Assembly: GCA_015680685.1 (NCBI GenBank)
Contig: MNCI01004050.1
Coordinates: 183,414 to 224,581, forward strand
DNA from: Gnetum montanum
Taxonomy: Eukaryota; Streptophyta; Gnetopsida; Gnetales; Gnetaceae
Reading direction: 5' to 3'
DNA length: 41,168 bases
The notes beneath the pieces are model-generated. The model was not told where the DNA came from, made no database searches, and saw nothing but the letters and a program-made list of their open reading frames with translations. Shown here in pieces: positions 22,024 to 33,362 of the stretch (positions within the stretch are counted from its first letter, which is position 1; every line of letters starts with the position of its first letter). The translations under genes and the position numbers were made by a program.

Positions 22024-23142
22024 ATGAAATCCTCCAACATTGACTCATAGCCTACTGATAGCTCCACCAACATGGATGCTAATGATTCTATTTTATGTTT
22101 TGATTTTCCTGAAGACATCTTTGACCAAACTGTACAAACCTTTACTCACCTTTACACAATTGGCTTCTTCACTGGTAGGATTCCTCCTACCTCGGTGTTC
22201 CAGGATTGGGTTAAAAAATTTTGGGAACCCCGTAATATTAGAATAACCCTAGCTTCCAATATTATAAGAGGCTTTTTTCTGTCCACTTTTGAAACTAAGG
22301 CGATGGCAGAGTTCGTGAAACAACAGTCAATTTGGGATGTTTATGGATCTTTTTTAGTCCTTCAACATTGGAAGGAGGATTTCGATCCTGAAAAAGCAAG
22401 CAAAAGTATTTTGTTGATCTGGATTGAATTTCCAGGACTCCCTTCTCATTTTTCTCCCCATGTTGATATCCTTGCTGCAAAAGTTAGGGAAGTCATCGGT
22501 ATGGAAGCCTTTTCAGGTTTCCATCCACGACCAACTCGAAGAGTGTGTTAAAATAGATATGCAAAAGCCATGTCCTGATTCACTGGAAGTTAATGTGAAA
22601 GGAAAGACTTTTGTTCAAAAAATTTCATATCTTACACTTCCTAACCATTGTTACTACTGTCTCAATCCAAACCACCATAAAGCTCAATGTCCAAAGTTAC
22701 TGGCTAAGCTTGAAGTTGAGCGAATTTTAGTAGAACAGGTTAGTGAAGAACTAAAAAATCAAAACATATCTTAGGACATAGGCAAGGATATTGTCGAGGT
22801 TCACTTAACTAAATATCCTTCTTCGGATTCTAAGGTGTCCGACGTGGAAGATATAAGAGTCGAGGATACTGATGCCACTAAGACTCATCTTAACCATGAA
22901 GGGGCCCCAAAAGATGCTACTAGTGGCTAGGAGCATGTTACCCAGAAATCTTATGCCTCAGTCACACAAGATAACCCTATCTTTAGTACTTTTCCTAAAA
23001 GGCATCAATCATCGACTGGTGCTAGCCAGTCCATTAACAAAAGAACAAGTGCTCGGCATCCTCTAGTTAACAACTTTGAATCTAGGAATTCTTTTAAGGC
23101 ATTGATGGTTGAGGAAGATCCTCCTTCTTCTACAAAAACCCA
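22024..23142 (+). pseudogene. LINE ORF1: DUF4283-like with CCHC zinc knuckle
   Basis: Starts ATGAAATCC at 22024, with a TAG at codon 8; the main open block is 22072-22551. The first 150 residues resemble the DUF4283 RNA-binding domain of plant L1 ORF1: ESIWDVYGSF-like FVKQQSIWDVYGSF, LLIWIEFPGLP, AAKVREVIG. A one-base loss near 22547 moves the frame; the next block carries VKIDMQKPCPDSLEVNVKGK and the zinc knuckle CYYCLNPNHHKAQC (C-x2-C-x4-H-x4-C, about 22651-22692). The acidic rest decays after 22774. The protein would bind LINE RNA in the ribonucleoprotein. Confidence 0.75.
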
Positions 23143-24135
23143 ATGAAGTGTTGTTCATGGAATGTTAGGGGCCTCTTAGACCCTCATAGATGATATATAG
23201 TTCGAGATTATATTCAAAGACATTCCTTTGATGTTGTTTGTCTTCAAGAAGTTAAAATCCAAGGATTCAATCTTCAAATTTGCTGGCAAAGCATTTTTCC
23301 CAATAGTTCTTATGTTTCTACTCACCATGAACATGGCAAAGGGGGGGCTATAATTTTTCTCCATAATAAGTGGCAGGAGTCAGTTCTTGATCACAGTTGT
23401 GATAATTTAGGGCATTGTAGTTGGGTTCGATTATGATACACTAATGAGATCTTAGGGATTGTCTCCATTTATGCTCCTTGTCACTCAACTGATCGGAAGC
23501 TCTTGTGGAATTGGCTCAGGCACAACTTAACCAAAGCTGAATGGATTATTGTAGGGGACTTCAACAAGATTGAGGATCCAAAGGATAAATTTGGAGGGCA
23601 AAGAGGTGGTTTAGATAACAGGGAGTTTTCTGAGTGGCTCTCATTGAAACGTCAGTCAAAGTTGCAAGAACCTAATGAACACTATTCCTCTTCTAGTACT
23701 TCTCACTGGTTTACTTGGAGTAACACTAGACATGGTGCTTCCTACATCTCTTATCGGTTGGATCGGGTTTATCTATCTACTAATCCCCTTATTCATTTTA
23801 CTTCTACCAACGGTGCCCCTATCCAAACAGATTATACCCAGGTTTTGTCAGATCATTATCCTATTCATTGGTCTCTTTCCCACTCTGGGAACTCCTACTC
23901 TTTTAACGATCTTTATATTTTTAACACTGCCTTTTTTCATAGTAATTCCCTTTGCTCTCTATTGATGCAAATGTGGAATTTGCATCCTAAACCCCTTGGT
24001 GAAGATTGTTGGATTAATTGGTGGACTAATGCTTGTACCCGCCTCCAACGATTTTCCAAACATGTGGGTAAATTGGTGGCTTCACGACTAAGTTTTTACA
24101 AGTCCAACCTTCATAAAGAAATCTCCTTACTTTAA
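23143..24135 (+). pseudogene. LINE ORF2, endonuclease domain
   Basis: ATG at 23143 opens MKCCSWNVRGL, the usual start of an L1 apurinic-type endonuclease. Catalytic motifs are in order: WNVRG; CLQEVK (about 23239-23257); IYAPCHS (about 23467-23490); IIVGDFNKI (about 23548-23574); SDHYPIHW (about 23848-23871). Stops interrupt codon 17 and the segment near 23437, but 23503-24135 is open for 210 codons. The enzyme nicks target DNA to prime reverse transcription. Confidence 0.87.
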
Positions 24136-26156
24136 AATACCATTAATAAAGATGAAGCTACTGAGGCCCACTTTAGTCGTTTGAAACTTGCCAAGGAGAA
24201 CCTACGTATAATGGATCACTATGAAGCTAGAGGTGTTCACCTTCGTGCTCGTCTCTCTTGGCTCCGCATGGGTGACTAGGCTACTAATGGCTTTTTTCGT
24301 CTCCTCAAAGGGGGGAACCCATCCCATAAAATTTTAACTATTCAAGTTGAAGATAATATCTTCACCTCCAAGGATGACATTTTACAGGCCTTCTTTGAGC
24401 TCTACTCTTGAACTTTTCGAAAAGAGGCAATTGACCCCATTGTAGTTAACACTTGCTTAGGAGCTATTACTCCTTTTAATTGCTCCATCTTTGGTGATGC
24501 TTCTCTTCTTTTCAAACAAGATCTTGGTAATGCTCTTCAACAACTCCACGATGGTAAAGCCCTTGGTATGGATGGCCTTCCCATAGAATTTTTTAAGAAA
24601 TTTTGGCCTACTCTTCAAGACATTGTCTATAGTGTGTATAAGGAAGCTCTTAGGGAAGGATCCTTTTTTAAGCAGATTAATGCTAGTATTATTAAGCTTC
24701 TCTCCAAGTCAGGAGATCGTATGAGCATAAGTAATTAGTGCCCTATCACTCTTTTAAATGTTATCTATAAAATAGTTGCCAAAGCTATAGCTAATAAACT
24801 TAAACCTTTTCTTCCTCATCTTATAAGCAAGGAGCAATCCGATTTTGTTCAAGGTAGGTATATTTTAGACAACATTGTTACTGCTATTGAGGGCTTGCAC
24901 TGGACTTCTTCCACTAATCAAAACACCATTATTCTTAAGTTTGATTTTGCTAAAGCTTACGACATGCTTGATTGGTCCCTTTTAAAAAGTATAGTCAAAC
25001 ACCATAACTTAGGTAATGTTTTTGAGAGACATATCAATCTTGTTTTGTTAGAGGCCTCTTTAGTCATTTGCATTAACGGATCCTTCTCTAAGGTCATTGA
25101 GCTTCAAAAATCAGTTCGACAGGGGTGCCCTTTAGCCCCTTCTCTTTTCATCTTGGCTACTGATGCTCTTGGAGCTATTCTTAGATCTCATAATGAATCT
25201 ATGCAGCTATGAGGTATCTCTCTTCCACAACAAGGAAAGGAACTTGTTTACAGCCAGTTTGAAGATGATACTTTTATCACTTTGATTGAGGACCATACTA
25301 ATTTTAACATTGCCTTGCACTGCATAGATATCTACTGCAGAGCCTCAGGAGCTAAGATCAATTGGAACAAAATGCAAGCCATCTAATCTAGCTTCTCTCC
25401 TAGGCCTCCTTGAACTTATCATTTTGATATCAAGTGGATATCTCCTATAGATAATTTCACCCTCTTAGGCATCCCTATTGCTTTATTTGCTACTCCCACT
25501 ACCATATGGAACAATGTGGTGGAAAAGGTGAAACATAAAGCTTTGAAATGGGCTTCTAAACCCTTATCTCTTGCAGGTAGATTTATCNAAATCTTCCTTT
25601 CAATGCATTAACAACATTCCTAGGAATTTCCTTTGGGGGGATAAGGATGATCACAAAGCTTTTTATCGAGTAGCTTGGGATACTTGCACTTTAAGTAAAG
25701 AACAAGGGGGCTTAGGCCTTGCCTCTATTGAGCACCAGAGTATTCTCTTGGCCTCCAAATGGGTGACTCGGTGTATTGAAGGAGATGAAGCTTGGAAGAT
25801 CATTTTTAGGCATAATATCTCTTGTCTTGGTATTCACCATAGATGGCAAAATACTCATTGGAGCAATTGGATCATTAGTGAAGGCTCTCAGAAGATCAAA
25901 GGCTCTTTCTGGTTTAAGAAAATTTGGCGGTGTTGGAGCCAACTTAGAGGTTTGTTGCAATGGAAACCTTCCCAGATAAGTTTGCAATCTCTGTCGACTC
26001 ACTCGATTTGGTGATCCCCTATTTTTAAAAAGAATGGAGGTTGTCTTTATGATAAATTCTCTCATAGGGCCAATCGTTTTGTTGACCACAATCTCCACCA
26101 TATTGATCAATTATATACTGTTATAAATGATTCTTGAAACACCACAAAAATTTGGG
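24136..26156 (+). pseudogene. LINE ORF2, reverse transcriptase domain (left part)
   Basis: Motifs seen across several stops: KALGMDGLPIEFFKKFW (about 24555-24608), LLNVIYKIVAKAIANKL, ISKEQSDFVQGRYILDNI (about 24823-24875), ILKFDFAKAYDMLDW with the first catalytic D (about 24931-24975), SVRQGCPLAPSLF (about 25111-25150) and QFEDDTFI (25255-25278). The last stands where active elements have YADD, so the aromatic-Ala pair is replaced by Phe-Glu. NFTLLGIPI and KWASKPLSLAGRF follow. Base 25588 is undetermined. The frame runs NTTKIW into the insertion at 26157. Confidence 0.88.
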
Positions 26157-28146
26157 CCCAGCACTTTCAGACAAGAATCAAGCTAAGTCATGATGCTTCC
26201 CAGCATGATCGAAACTTGCGAACTTCATAAACAGCATCAAACGGAGTCGAATCAAGCAACTAAAAGTTCCCTGAGATCCATTGGAGACTACATCAACATC
26301 TGGCAACAAGGATTGCAAATTTCAAACTCAAAATACTTAGTTTTGACTAAATATACTTCTTGCACACACGCCTGCACGCTCAGCATGCAGTAACTGTTGA
26401 GTTCCAAATACTTCTCCAAATAGGCTAGAATTGAAGGTCTAGACCATCCCAAGACCTTCCCCAAGGTCCCCAGCAGCTCTTAAGCTCCTGAAAATCATGT
26501 TTTGGGCTCCAAGTGATGGGTTTTCATGCCTGCACGCTGGTCTGCATGCCCAGCGTGCACGCCCAGCGTGTACCATCATAGACACACCAAAACAGGTACT
26601 CAGACCATGGTCTTCACAGGCAATCAACTCCCAGAGGCAGGAAAACCATTAAGCATCATCCTGGGCTCCCAAAAATCAAGTTTTGACCTTGAAAAGTGGC
26701 AGTTTCATGCCTATATGCTGGCCTGCATGCCCAGCATGTACGCCCAGCGTGTAGCCTAGCATGCACCACTTTGAACAAGGTTGATTGGGCATTTTAGGCA
26801 AGATTTTGACATGGAGTCAACCCTCAAGGCATGGTCAATGAATCTACAAGTCCACAGGCTCCAGAGACACCAATTCTTAGCATCAGAAAGGTCATTCTTA
26901 GCCCTGCATGCCCAGTGTGCACGCTCGGTGTACAGCACAGCGTGCATACTAGAAACATGCCTAGCGTACAGCACAGCGTGCACACTAGAAACATGCCCAA
27001 AACTCAATCAAAATGAAGCCAAAATGAGCCCCTGGACGCCCTGGAGAACTAGCAACACTTAGGCAACAAGGATCCAACTCCAGTGTACAAGATTAGGCTC
27101 CAAAACTGCAGTTTTCATGCCCACACACTAGCTTGCACGCCCAGCGTGTACGCCCAGCAGGTACACTCTTGGAGCCTCCTAAAGCCTTATCAAATCAAGG
27201 TCAAATGAGCCCAAAATCGACAGGCAGCATCCTCAAGACATCAGGCATCCAGATCCATGCTAAAAACTAGCATCACAGTTTGAAATTTGGTTAGAAATTC
27301 TTCATGCTTGTCGACACGCTATCCAGTGTGTGGGGCGTATACGCCCAGCATGTACACGTTGACATGCTACACACTTGTAAAGCTTCATTCTTTTGAACCA
27401 GGTCGACGCTCCACATGTCACCCGATCCGAAATTCCAACATCCCACAGCCAATCATCCCATCTCAGATCTGAATTTAATGCCCAAACTTGTACAAAACCC
27501 ATATTTTTTACCAGATCAAGGCTGGAAAATTGAAGAATCTTGGCAAAAATTTGAGAATCCACATTGAGAACATCCAAAACACCCACCCTGCACGTTGGAC
27601 TTCTACCCCGCACGCTGAGCATATAGCCTTCACGCTGTGCCTACAGCCCAAACCAGCATACCATCACCCCTCCGCATCCACCAGGGCTCTTCATCCACCT
27701 TGTGTCAGACACACAACTGCATCTAGACCAGTGCATTGTAATTTTCATTATGCAATAATATTGCTGTTTTTTTTTTTGCCAAGATTTGTTACAGTTCTCA
27801 TTCGTTCTTGCATTTTTGGCTAAGATTTGTTACAGTTTTCATTCGTTCATGTTTACCTCTTGTTTACATTCCTGCAGGTTTGCGTTTTGGTTTACATTTA
27901 TTACACTATTTACATATAACCCAGCGTATTGCGCATTGGCATACGTCAGGGGAAATCCTTGTTTGATCCCCGTGCGGACCACCCAAGGTACTCTACCTTC
28001 GTCAATTCTAGTTCGCTCTCAAGCGAAGGTAGGGTCTTTTGTGCCTGTCTGCGGATCTCCCGGTGCCTTTTTCATTCTAGCCGGGCACTGACTATTCTAG
28101 ACAGTACAATTCTTCTAGCCTCTCTTGGACACATGCGAAAGTAAAA
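26157..28146. mobile_element. Unclassified 1.99 kb insertion in the LINE, rich in palindromic GCACGC/GCGTGC motifs
   Basis: Removing these bases joins ...AAAATTTGGG to AGTTTC and restores the LINE frame as NTTKIW-EFQRQDIV. TGGG is present on both sides (26153-26156 and 28147-28150), a possible 4-5 bp target duplication. Inside, clusters of ATGCCCAGCGTGCACGCCC-like sequence recur at about 26528-26570, 26715-26765, 26904-26990, 27135-27165, 27310-27355 and 27585-27640, with looser similarity between. Two local tandem repeats are a 36 bp unit (26930-27001) and a 41 bp unit (27778-27859). A 9 bp stem (CTACCTTCG, 27993-28001, with CGAAGGTAG, 28024-28032) lies near the right end. There is no TG..CA terminus, terminal inverted repeat or recognised protein, so the class is unknown. 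Confidence 0.6.
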
Positions 28147-28860
28147 TGGGAGTTTCAAAGACAAGATATTGTCATTTACTAACACATAGAGCAAGTTCTT
28201 TCCAACTTTGCTATGCATAAGTTGCATACTAATACTCCTTGGTATGATGATTGGTTTTGGCTTGCCGGTTCCCCTCTTTGCTCTTTACGCATCTCTAAAG
28301 CCAAATCTTGGTTTCATGCGCAAGTTTTTCAATTCTCCACTCTAAATAGACATTGGAGTTTACATCTTGAGGACCACTAGTGGAAAACTATTTTTCGTCG
28401 GATTTGGACTTCCAAGGCCCAACGTAAGCACCGTTTCTCTTTTTGGTCCTTGGTTCATCAAGGTCTTCCTATCGGACATAGGCTTCATCTCTTAGGAATT
28501 GATCATCCTAAATGCCCCATTTGTAAAGCAAATGACTCTTTTCAACATGTCTTTTGGGATTGCTCATTCTCTCAACACATTTGGAAATGGTGTCAATCTC
28601 TCCAAGTTTTCCTTCCTAACCATTCGCTTGGTTTTCCTCAATGTAGCTTTCAAGATGATTGTGTTAAGCATCACCTTCAAAAAGCCTAGAAAATCCTCTT
28701 ATTTGAGATTATCTTCTTTATTTGGAAATGTCGCCTAGATGCTTGGTATCAAAACACAAACTACAATGAATTTGACTACAGTATGAAATGCTCTATTGCT
28801 AGTATTGTTCAACTTCAATGTCGAGAACTAGGCTTTATCAATAATATTACCTTTTTCTAA
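28147..28860 (+). pseudogene. LINE ORF2, C-terminal zf-RVT part
   Basis: The frame resumes as WEFQRQDIVIY, continues HTNTPWYDDWFWLAGSP (about 28225-28270) and reaches the zf-RVT domain: FSFWSLVHQGLPIGHRL, then HPKCPICKANDSFQH and VFWDC (about 28505-28564), with the Cys/His set typical of plant LINE C-termini. The open block 28450-28689 includes it. No RNase H domain follows before the stop near 28858. Confidence 0.82.
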
Positions 28861-29241
28861 ATGATTTCTCTTTGCTTTTGTTGTATTGGTCTCCTTTTTC
28901 AGCTGTCGTCCCAAGGGGTGCGACAAGCTTTTGTCATGCCTAGGGGCATCTTGCAACATTGGGCTCTGTTAAGGTTTTGGTTTTAATTTTTCTTCTCAGC
29001 TTGTAGCTCACCTTAACAACCCCCCACAGCCAAAGGTAAACACAACCCACCAATGACATATAACATAGCCAAACCAGACGAGTTGGGGCACTGTTCTTAT
29101 GGTCTTTGACGCTAGAGGTTGCAGTTTCATGATACAGATCCAGAATTAGAACCGGCTCCGACTTTGCCAGGTATGCGGTAAACCGCAGTCTAAGCGTTTG
29201 CTAAATGAATGCAATTACACAATTAGTTTTGGTCTTTTTTG
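28861..29241 (+). other. LINE 3' tail and VPS28 upstream region
   Basis: 28861-29030 looks like LINE 3' untranslated sequence (TGCAACATTGGGCTCTG then T-rich AGGTTTTGGTTTTAATTTTTC). From about 29040 the sequence carries no repeat that I recognise and is the only space left for the VPS28 core promoter. I see no clear TATA box. Confidence 0.4.
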
Positions 29242-29291
29242 GGAAAATTCGCAGGAATTGAATAGAAACTCGAAACTCCTGCGAATTTTCC
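29242..29291. promoter_or_regulatory. Perfect 15 bp inverted repeat upstream of VPS28
   Basis: GGAAAATTCGCAGGA (29242-29256) and its exact complement TCCTGCGAATTTTCC (29277-29291) are separated by 20 bases, 165 bases before the VPS28 ATG. It could form a hairpin in the 5' UTR if transcribed, or a dyad protein-binding site in the promoter. Function is not shown. Confidence 0.7.
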
Positions 29292-29456
29292 TTCCTCTTG
29301 TCGGCTGAGTCGAATCGAGTGCAATAACAAACGATCTCTGCGAAATTTTCTTTGTTGTCGATTGAATTGAACAGAATCACAAACAGCTGGCGCAAAACCG
29401 AATCAGAAGCGAGCGAAGAAAGAAAGCCGTTCGGTGAGGGAGCTAGGGTTTGCAGG

Positions 29457-30110
29457 ATGGGCGCGGAGGGGGCGAAGGAGGTGCGGCTGTGGCAGGACAA
29501 GCGCGAACGCGAGATGTACGACAATTTCGCGGACCTTTACGCGATCATCCGCACGACGGAAAAGCTGGAAAAGGCCTACGTGCGGGACGCGATCTCGCCG
29601 CAGGAGTACGAGACGGAGTGCAGCAAGCTCATAGCGCAGTTCAAAACCCTAAGGGGATCGCTTAAGGACACGGTGCAGAGCGTGGAGCGTTTCATGGAAA
29701 CGTACAAAATGGATTGCCCTGCGGCCGCGAATCGGCTTCTGGTTTCTGGAATTCCGGCCACCGTTGAGCACCGAGTTGCTTCCTCCGATAGCGGAAATGG
29801 TGGCGGCGTGGCCGTGGCCGTGGCGGAGTGCGTGCAGAGCTTTATCACCGCCATGGATTCTCTGAAGCTCAATATGGTTGCCGTGGACCAGTTGTACCCG
29901 ACGCTCACCGATCTGTATTCGGCCCTCACGCGCGTTCCGCAGCTCCCCCCGGATTTCGAGGGCAAGCTCAAGGTGCGCGACTGGATTTCGCGGCTCAAGA
30001 GCATGAAGGCCAACGATGAACTCCCCGATCATGATTCTCGTCAGCTGCTGTTTGATCTCGAGACCTCCTACAACGCTTTCATGGACTCCCTGCCCAAGGC
30101 CTCGTCATGA
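29457..30110 (+). CDS. VPS28: Vacuolar protein sorting-associated protein 28 (ESCRT-I subunit)
   Basis: The 217-residue product is a full-length VPS28 homologue. VPS28 joins VPS23/TSG101 and VPS37 in ESCRT-I, which sorts ubiquitinated membrane proteins into multivesicular endosomes and recruits ESCRT-II. The N-terminal helical domain (about residues 1-115) shows VRLWQDKREREMYDNFADLYAI, TEKLEKAYVRD and ECSKLIAQFKTLR. A short Gly/Ser linker (SDSGNGGG, about 112-119) leads to the C-terminal four-helix domain (about 120-212) with FITAMDSLKLNMVAVDQLYP, LPPDFEGKLKVRDWI and LLFDLETSYNAFM. The plant family is about 210 residues, and this ATG matches that start. An in-frame ATG at 29352 would add 35 residues of unrelated composition and is less likely. 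It is a single exon and the GC- and CpG-rich first half stands out from its AT-rich, CpG-poor surroundings. It looks functional. Confidence 0.96.
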   Translation: MGAEGAKEVRLWQDKREREMYDNFADLYAIIRTTEKLEKAYVRDAISPQEYETECSKLIAQFKTLRGSLKDTVQSVERFMETYKMDCPAAANRLLVSGIPATVEHRVASSDSGNGGGVAVAVAECVQSFITAMDSLKLNMVAVDQLYPTLTDLYSALTRVPQLPPDFEGKLKVRDWISRLKSMKANDELPDHDSRQLLFDLETSYNAFMDSLPKASS

Positions 30111-33100
30111 TCGGAATTTCAAGGTTCGTTTCGGAAATGCGAGCTCCTTGCTCTGCTGTGATTTCTTCCCTTGCTGATGAATATGCTTGTGGCTCTGTGC
30201 AAGTGCGAATATCGTAACGTTGGTTTGTATAGCCTGTAAATTGGCAGATATTGGTTTAGTAAATAACTTCTTTGGATCTTAATTACAGATGTTTTACTGA
30301 AATTGTTTCGGTCATAGAAATTCCTTGTGGTTTCCTTTATTAGTATTTTTTGTCAACCTTTTAAAGAATGATCTTGTTAATGGCAAGCTACAGATTTGGA
30401 GTATGTAGGCAAATCCCATTGTATATGTCACATACTCAGATACCACACTCTAATTTGGTAGTTCTTCAATGAGCTAAAATTCAAATAATATATTCAAGCA
30501 GCTTTCCGTTTAGCATGCATTTTAGAGAAAGGATGTCTCACCGTGGTTTCTAATATTTATCCTGTGTTTCAATGCTAATTTACGAAAGGATGTTTACCAA
30601 ATCAGTATTTACAAACTTGCGGATTTAAATGGAAGCCCGAATTTATTATGTTCGAAGACCTTTGGTATCTATTGGATAGGTGAAACATATCTGCAATGCA
30701 ATTCAAAAACTTTGTTCGTAAAGTTACTTGGACAAGTTTAAATGATTCTCGTCGAATGAAATTTTGAAACCTGCAGATATTTTGAATTGTTTACGAATGT
30801 TAGTACAATCCTGAAATTTTGTTGTCAACCAAAACTGTTTCTATTGCTGGGACCGCTTTGGTTAGTGATTCGTTATTCCAGGACTTGGATAGTGTTCAAC
30901 AGTTTATTGGCACGGCCACTTAAGGGACAACTGTCCCTCTGGTGCATTGCATGGCTAAAATTTGAAGATAGGACATAAAAGACCATGAATGTACTCAAAA
31001 TGAGCAATTCATTCAAGTCTTGACTATTGAAAAAACATAAATTGGTTGTTTTTAGTAGATCATCGATTATATCATATGATAAAGGCCTTTGTTTTTTATT
31101 TTTTGAAAAAGCTTTTATTTTAAAATTTTTAGGCCTTTATACTTCAATAAACTGAGGAGACCAAAGTGCTTACACTAGGAATAATACCACTAGGTAAGTA
31201 TACATGCGTATTGTAGGGAAATGTAATACATTGATAAAGAAGGCATCGCTAGTTAATACCAAGTTTGAGCATGTCCACTTTTCCCTGCAATGCGGTTGAT
31301 TTTTTTATTATTATTTGCCAAACAGGCCTGTTTCATGGCGCTATGAAAACGTTCTGGATTAGTTTGCATAATTAGAGCGTATACTACAGAGAATGGTAGT
31401 TTGAGTTGTAATATGCTACAGGGTATCAGTTTGGATAATTAGAACATATACTAGGGAGATGGGTAGTTGTAATAACAGCATTTTGCTACAAGTAACAGGA
31501 TAAAAAGGATCATTATGAGGAGCCACAGTGAACAGGGTGGGAGGCTTGGTAGATAAGCAAAAGCTTAATCTTTTTAAGTGACTGTGTCCCTTACAAGTAG
31601 AATATGCAATTAAAAAATTGTTCAGCGGTAACAGAAAACAAAGAAATTATTATCTTATACTGCTTAAACTGTTTCACAGCAAGCAAAGTGCTGGCTTTTA
31701 ATTGAATGAACATGTACAAGGAATCAAAAAGAGATTACGGCATTGTCTCTGGCCTTTAGAGATTCAAATAAGCTAAGAAATCACGATGCAACAAATTTTT
31801 CGAACGATTAAATTCTTGCAAAATTAGTTGTCCTGTGCGTTGTGCATGAAATGTTTAGCTAATCTGCAAGGAATTTTTTGTGGTATAAGTTAGTGGTTAT
31901 ATTGTAATCTTACTGGCTGAACTTGGAAGCTTATGTTCACAATTACACATGGCAAGTTAAAGCAAGCACACGTGAGAAATCTCCAGTATGTTTTTTTACA
32001 TGTTAACTAGCCGAGGGAAAATCGCCTCGGTAATTTGTTGAATGTTTTCTATTTGATGTGTCCTTGATTGGAAAACTTGTGGAAGTTGCACTCTGTGAAC
32101 CACAGGGGTTTAAAAGTTATATTTCAACAGGGAACTAAAATTTTATTGATAAGATCCTATTTGTGGACACTCATTTGTTAAATATTTTCTATTTGATCCA
32201 GACATAAACTGGGGAGGTGTACTTATAGGAAAACTTTTTCTATTTTGATCAGTTTATATGTCTTTGATTTAACTTTGATCTGGGGTTAGTAAGCTGAAAG
32301 CTTTACCCTTAGACTAACATTTTATTGATTGTTACCCTTAGATTAATATTTTATTGATTGTTAAGTAATATTGGTGGGGAATAATATTTTAAAATAGTTT
32401 GCTTTTGAATTAAGATTTTTTTGATATTATTTGAGAAGAAATGCTTTTTCCTTTCTATATTTTTCTAAAATTTTTAAAATACTATTTGTTTCACCATCGT
32501 ACCCTAGTTCTTGAATATTTTATTTATTGAGCTAGAAAACTCTTCCATGAAACAACCCTTTAGCTTAGGTTATTAGTATTACCTTTTAAGTATCTTTACA
32601 TTGTGAATTCAAAGAAATTACAAGTGTAGGATTTAAAGTGATAAATAGCTTCAATTTCTAAGGAAGACCATCCTTGCTTCAAGAAGCATTATCATATTGT
32701 GTTTGTCTCTTATATTTGAAGTCATTTAGAAAGCTTATGAATTTCTTTATGTTAAAAGTTTGGTATGTTCTATCAAGCTCAACATTCAAAAATAAGGTCT
32801 ATATTGTGTAACACTGTGAATTCATGTTTACATTGTCATGGTGATGTTTGATATTATTACATTTAATAATTATTTATTTATCTAAACACTTGTTGATACT
32901 ATTAACTATTTATTGTGTTCGTTTCAGTAACCAACTTGACGGTTTCCTTACAACTATATGTCCTAGTTTCCATGTTCAAGATACACACATTGAGCACATT
33001 TCAGATTGACCAATCAGTTGGGTTATACATCTCAAGTCATGTGTAACACTTTTCAATATACTCATAACACATTAGCATTAATGCCATTATGTTTATCACA

Positions 33101-33362
33101 TTATGGTGTGGTTAGACATTAACACTTTTATATTAATTTATAATAGCATAATTTGTTGTTTGTTTCTTTAGATCTTATGTTTTTTTTAATTACAAAACTT
33201 AGCACTTTTATTTATTTTCAATATTTATTTGCTAGATAGGGATTTCATATAATACATTCATAAAGAATAGTTGGTTGGACAATAGCATATTAGAGTTGGT
33301 TTCAAACATCTTAAGCTTGAATAAATTACTTATTAAATTTACTTTTCAAGGAAAAAAAGTGT
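30111..33362. other. AT-rich intergenic region 3' of VPS28
   Basis: The first 150 bases are probably VPS28 3' UTR, with AGTAAATAAC at about 30257-30266 as a possible polyadenylation signal. Beyond that I see no gene. Minor repeats: an imperfect pair around 31375-31500 (TATACTA..GAGA..GGTAGTT), and an adjacent pair of about 27 bp, TTACCCTTAGAYTAAYATTTTATTGATTG, at about 32305-32361. These look like local replication-slippage products. Confidence 0.5.

Larger units (their letters stand above)
22024..29030 (+). mobile_element. L1-type LINE, decayed and interrupted
   Basis: The order is ORF1 (22024-23142), endonuclease (23143-24135), RT (about 24140-26156) and, after a foreign insertion, the zf-RVT part (28147-28860) with a GC-richer 3' tail to about 29030. 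This is the standard layout of plant L1 elements. Stops and frameshifts occur in every part. I found neither a clear poly(A) tail nor a target duplication, so the outer ends are approximate. It lies just upstream of VPS28, in the same orientation. Confidence 0.88.

Noticed and set aside
26526-27823. Several 60-110 codon frames within the LINE insertion
   Set aside because: They run through the palindromic repeat clusters in several frames and strands, with no domain or consistent composition.
29576-30032. Long antisense and out-of-frame open frames over VPS28 (145, 127 and 66-71 codons)
   Set aside because: Shadows produced by the GC-rich VPS28 coding sequence.
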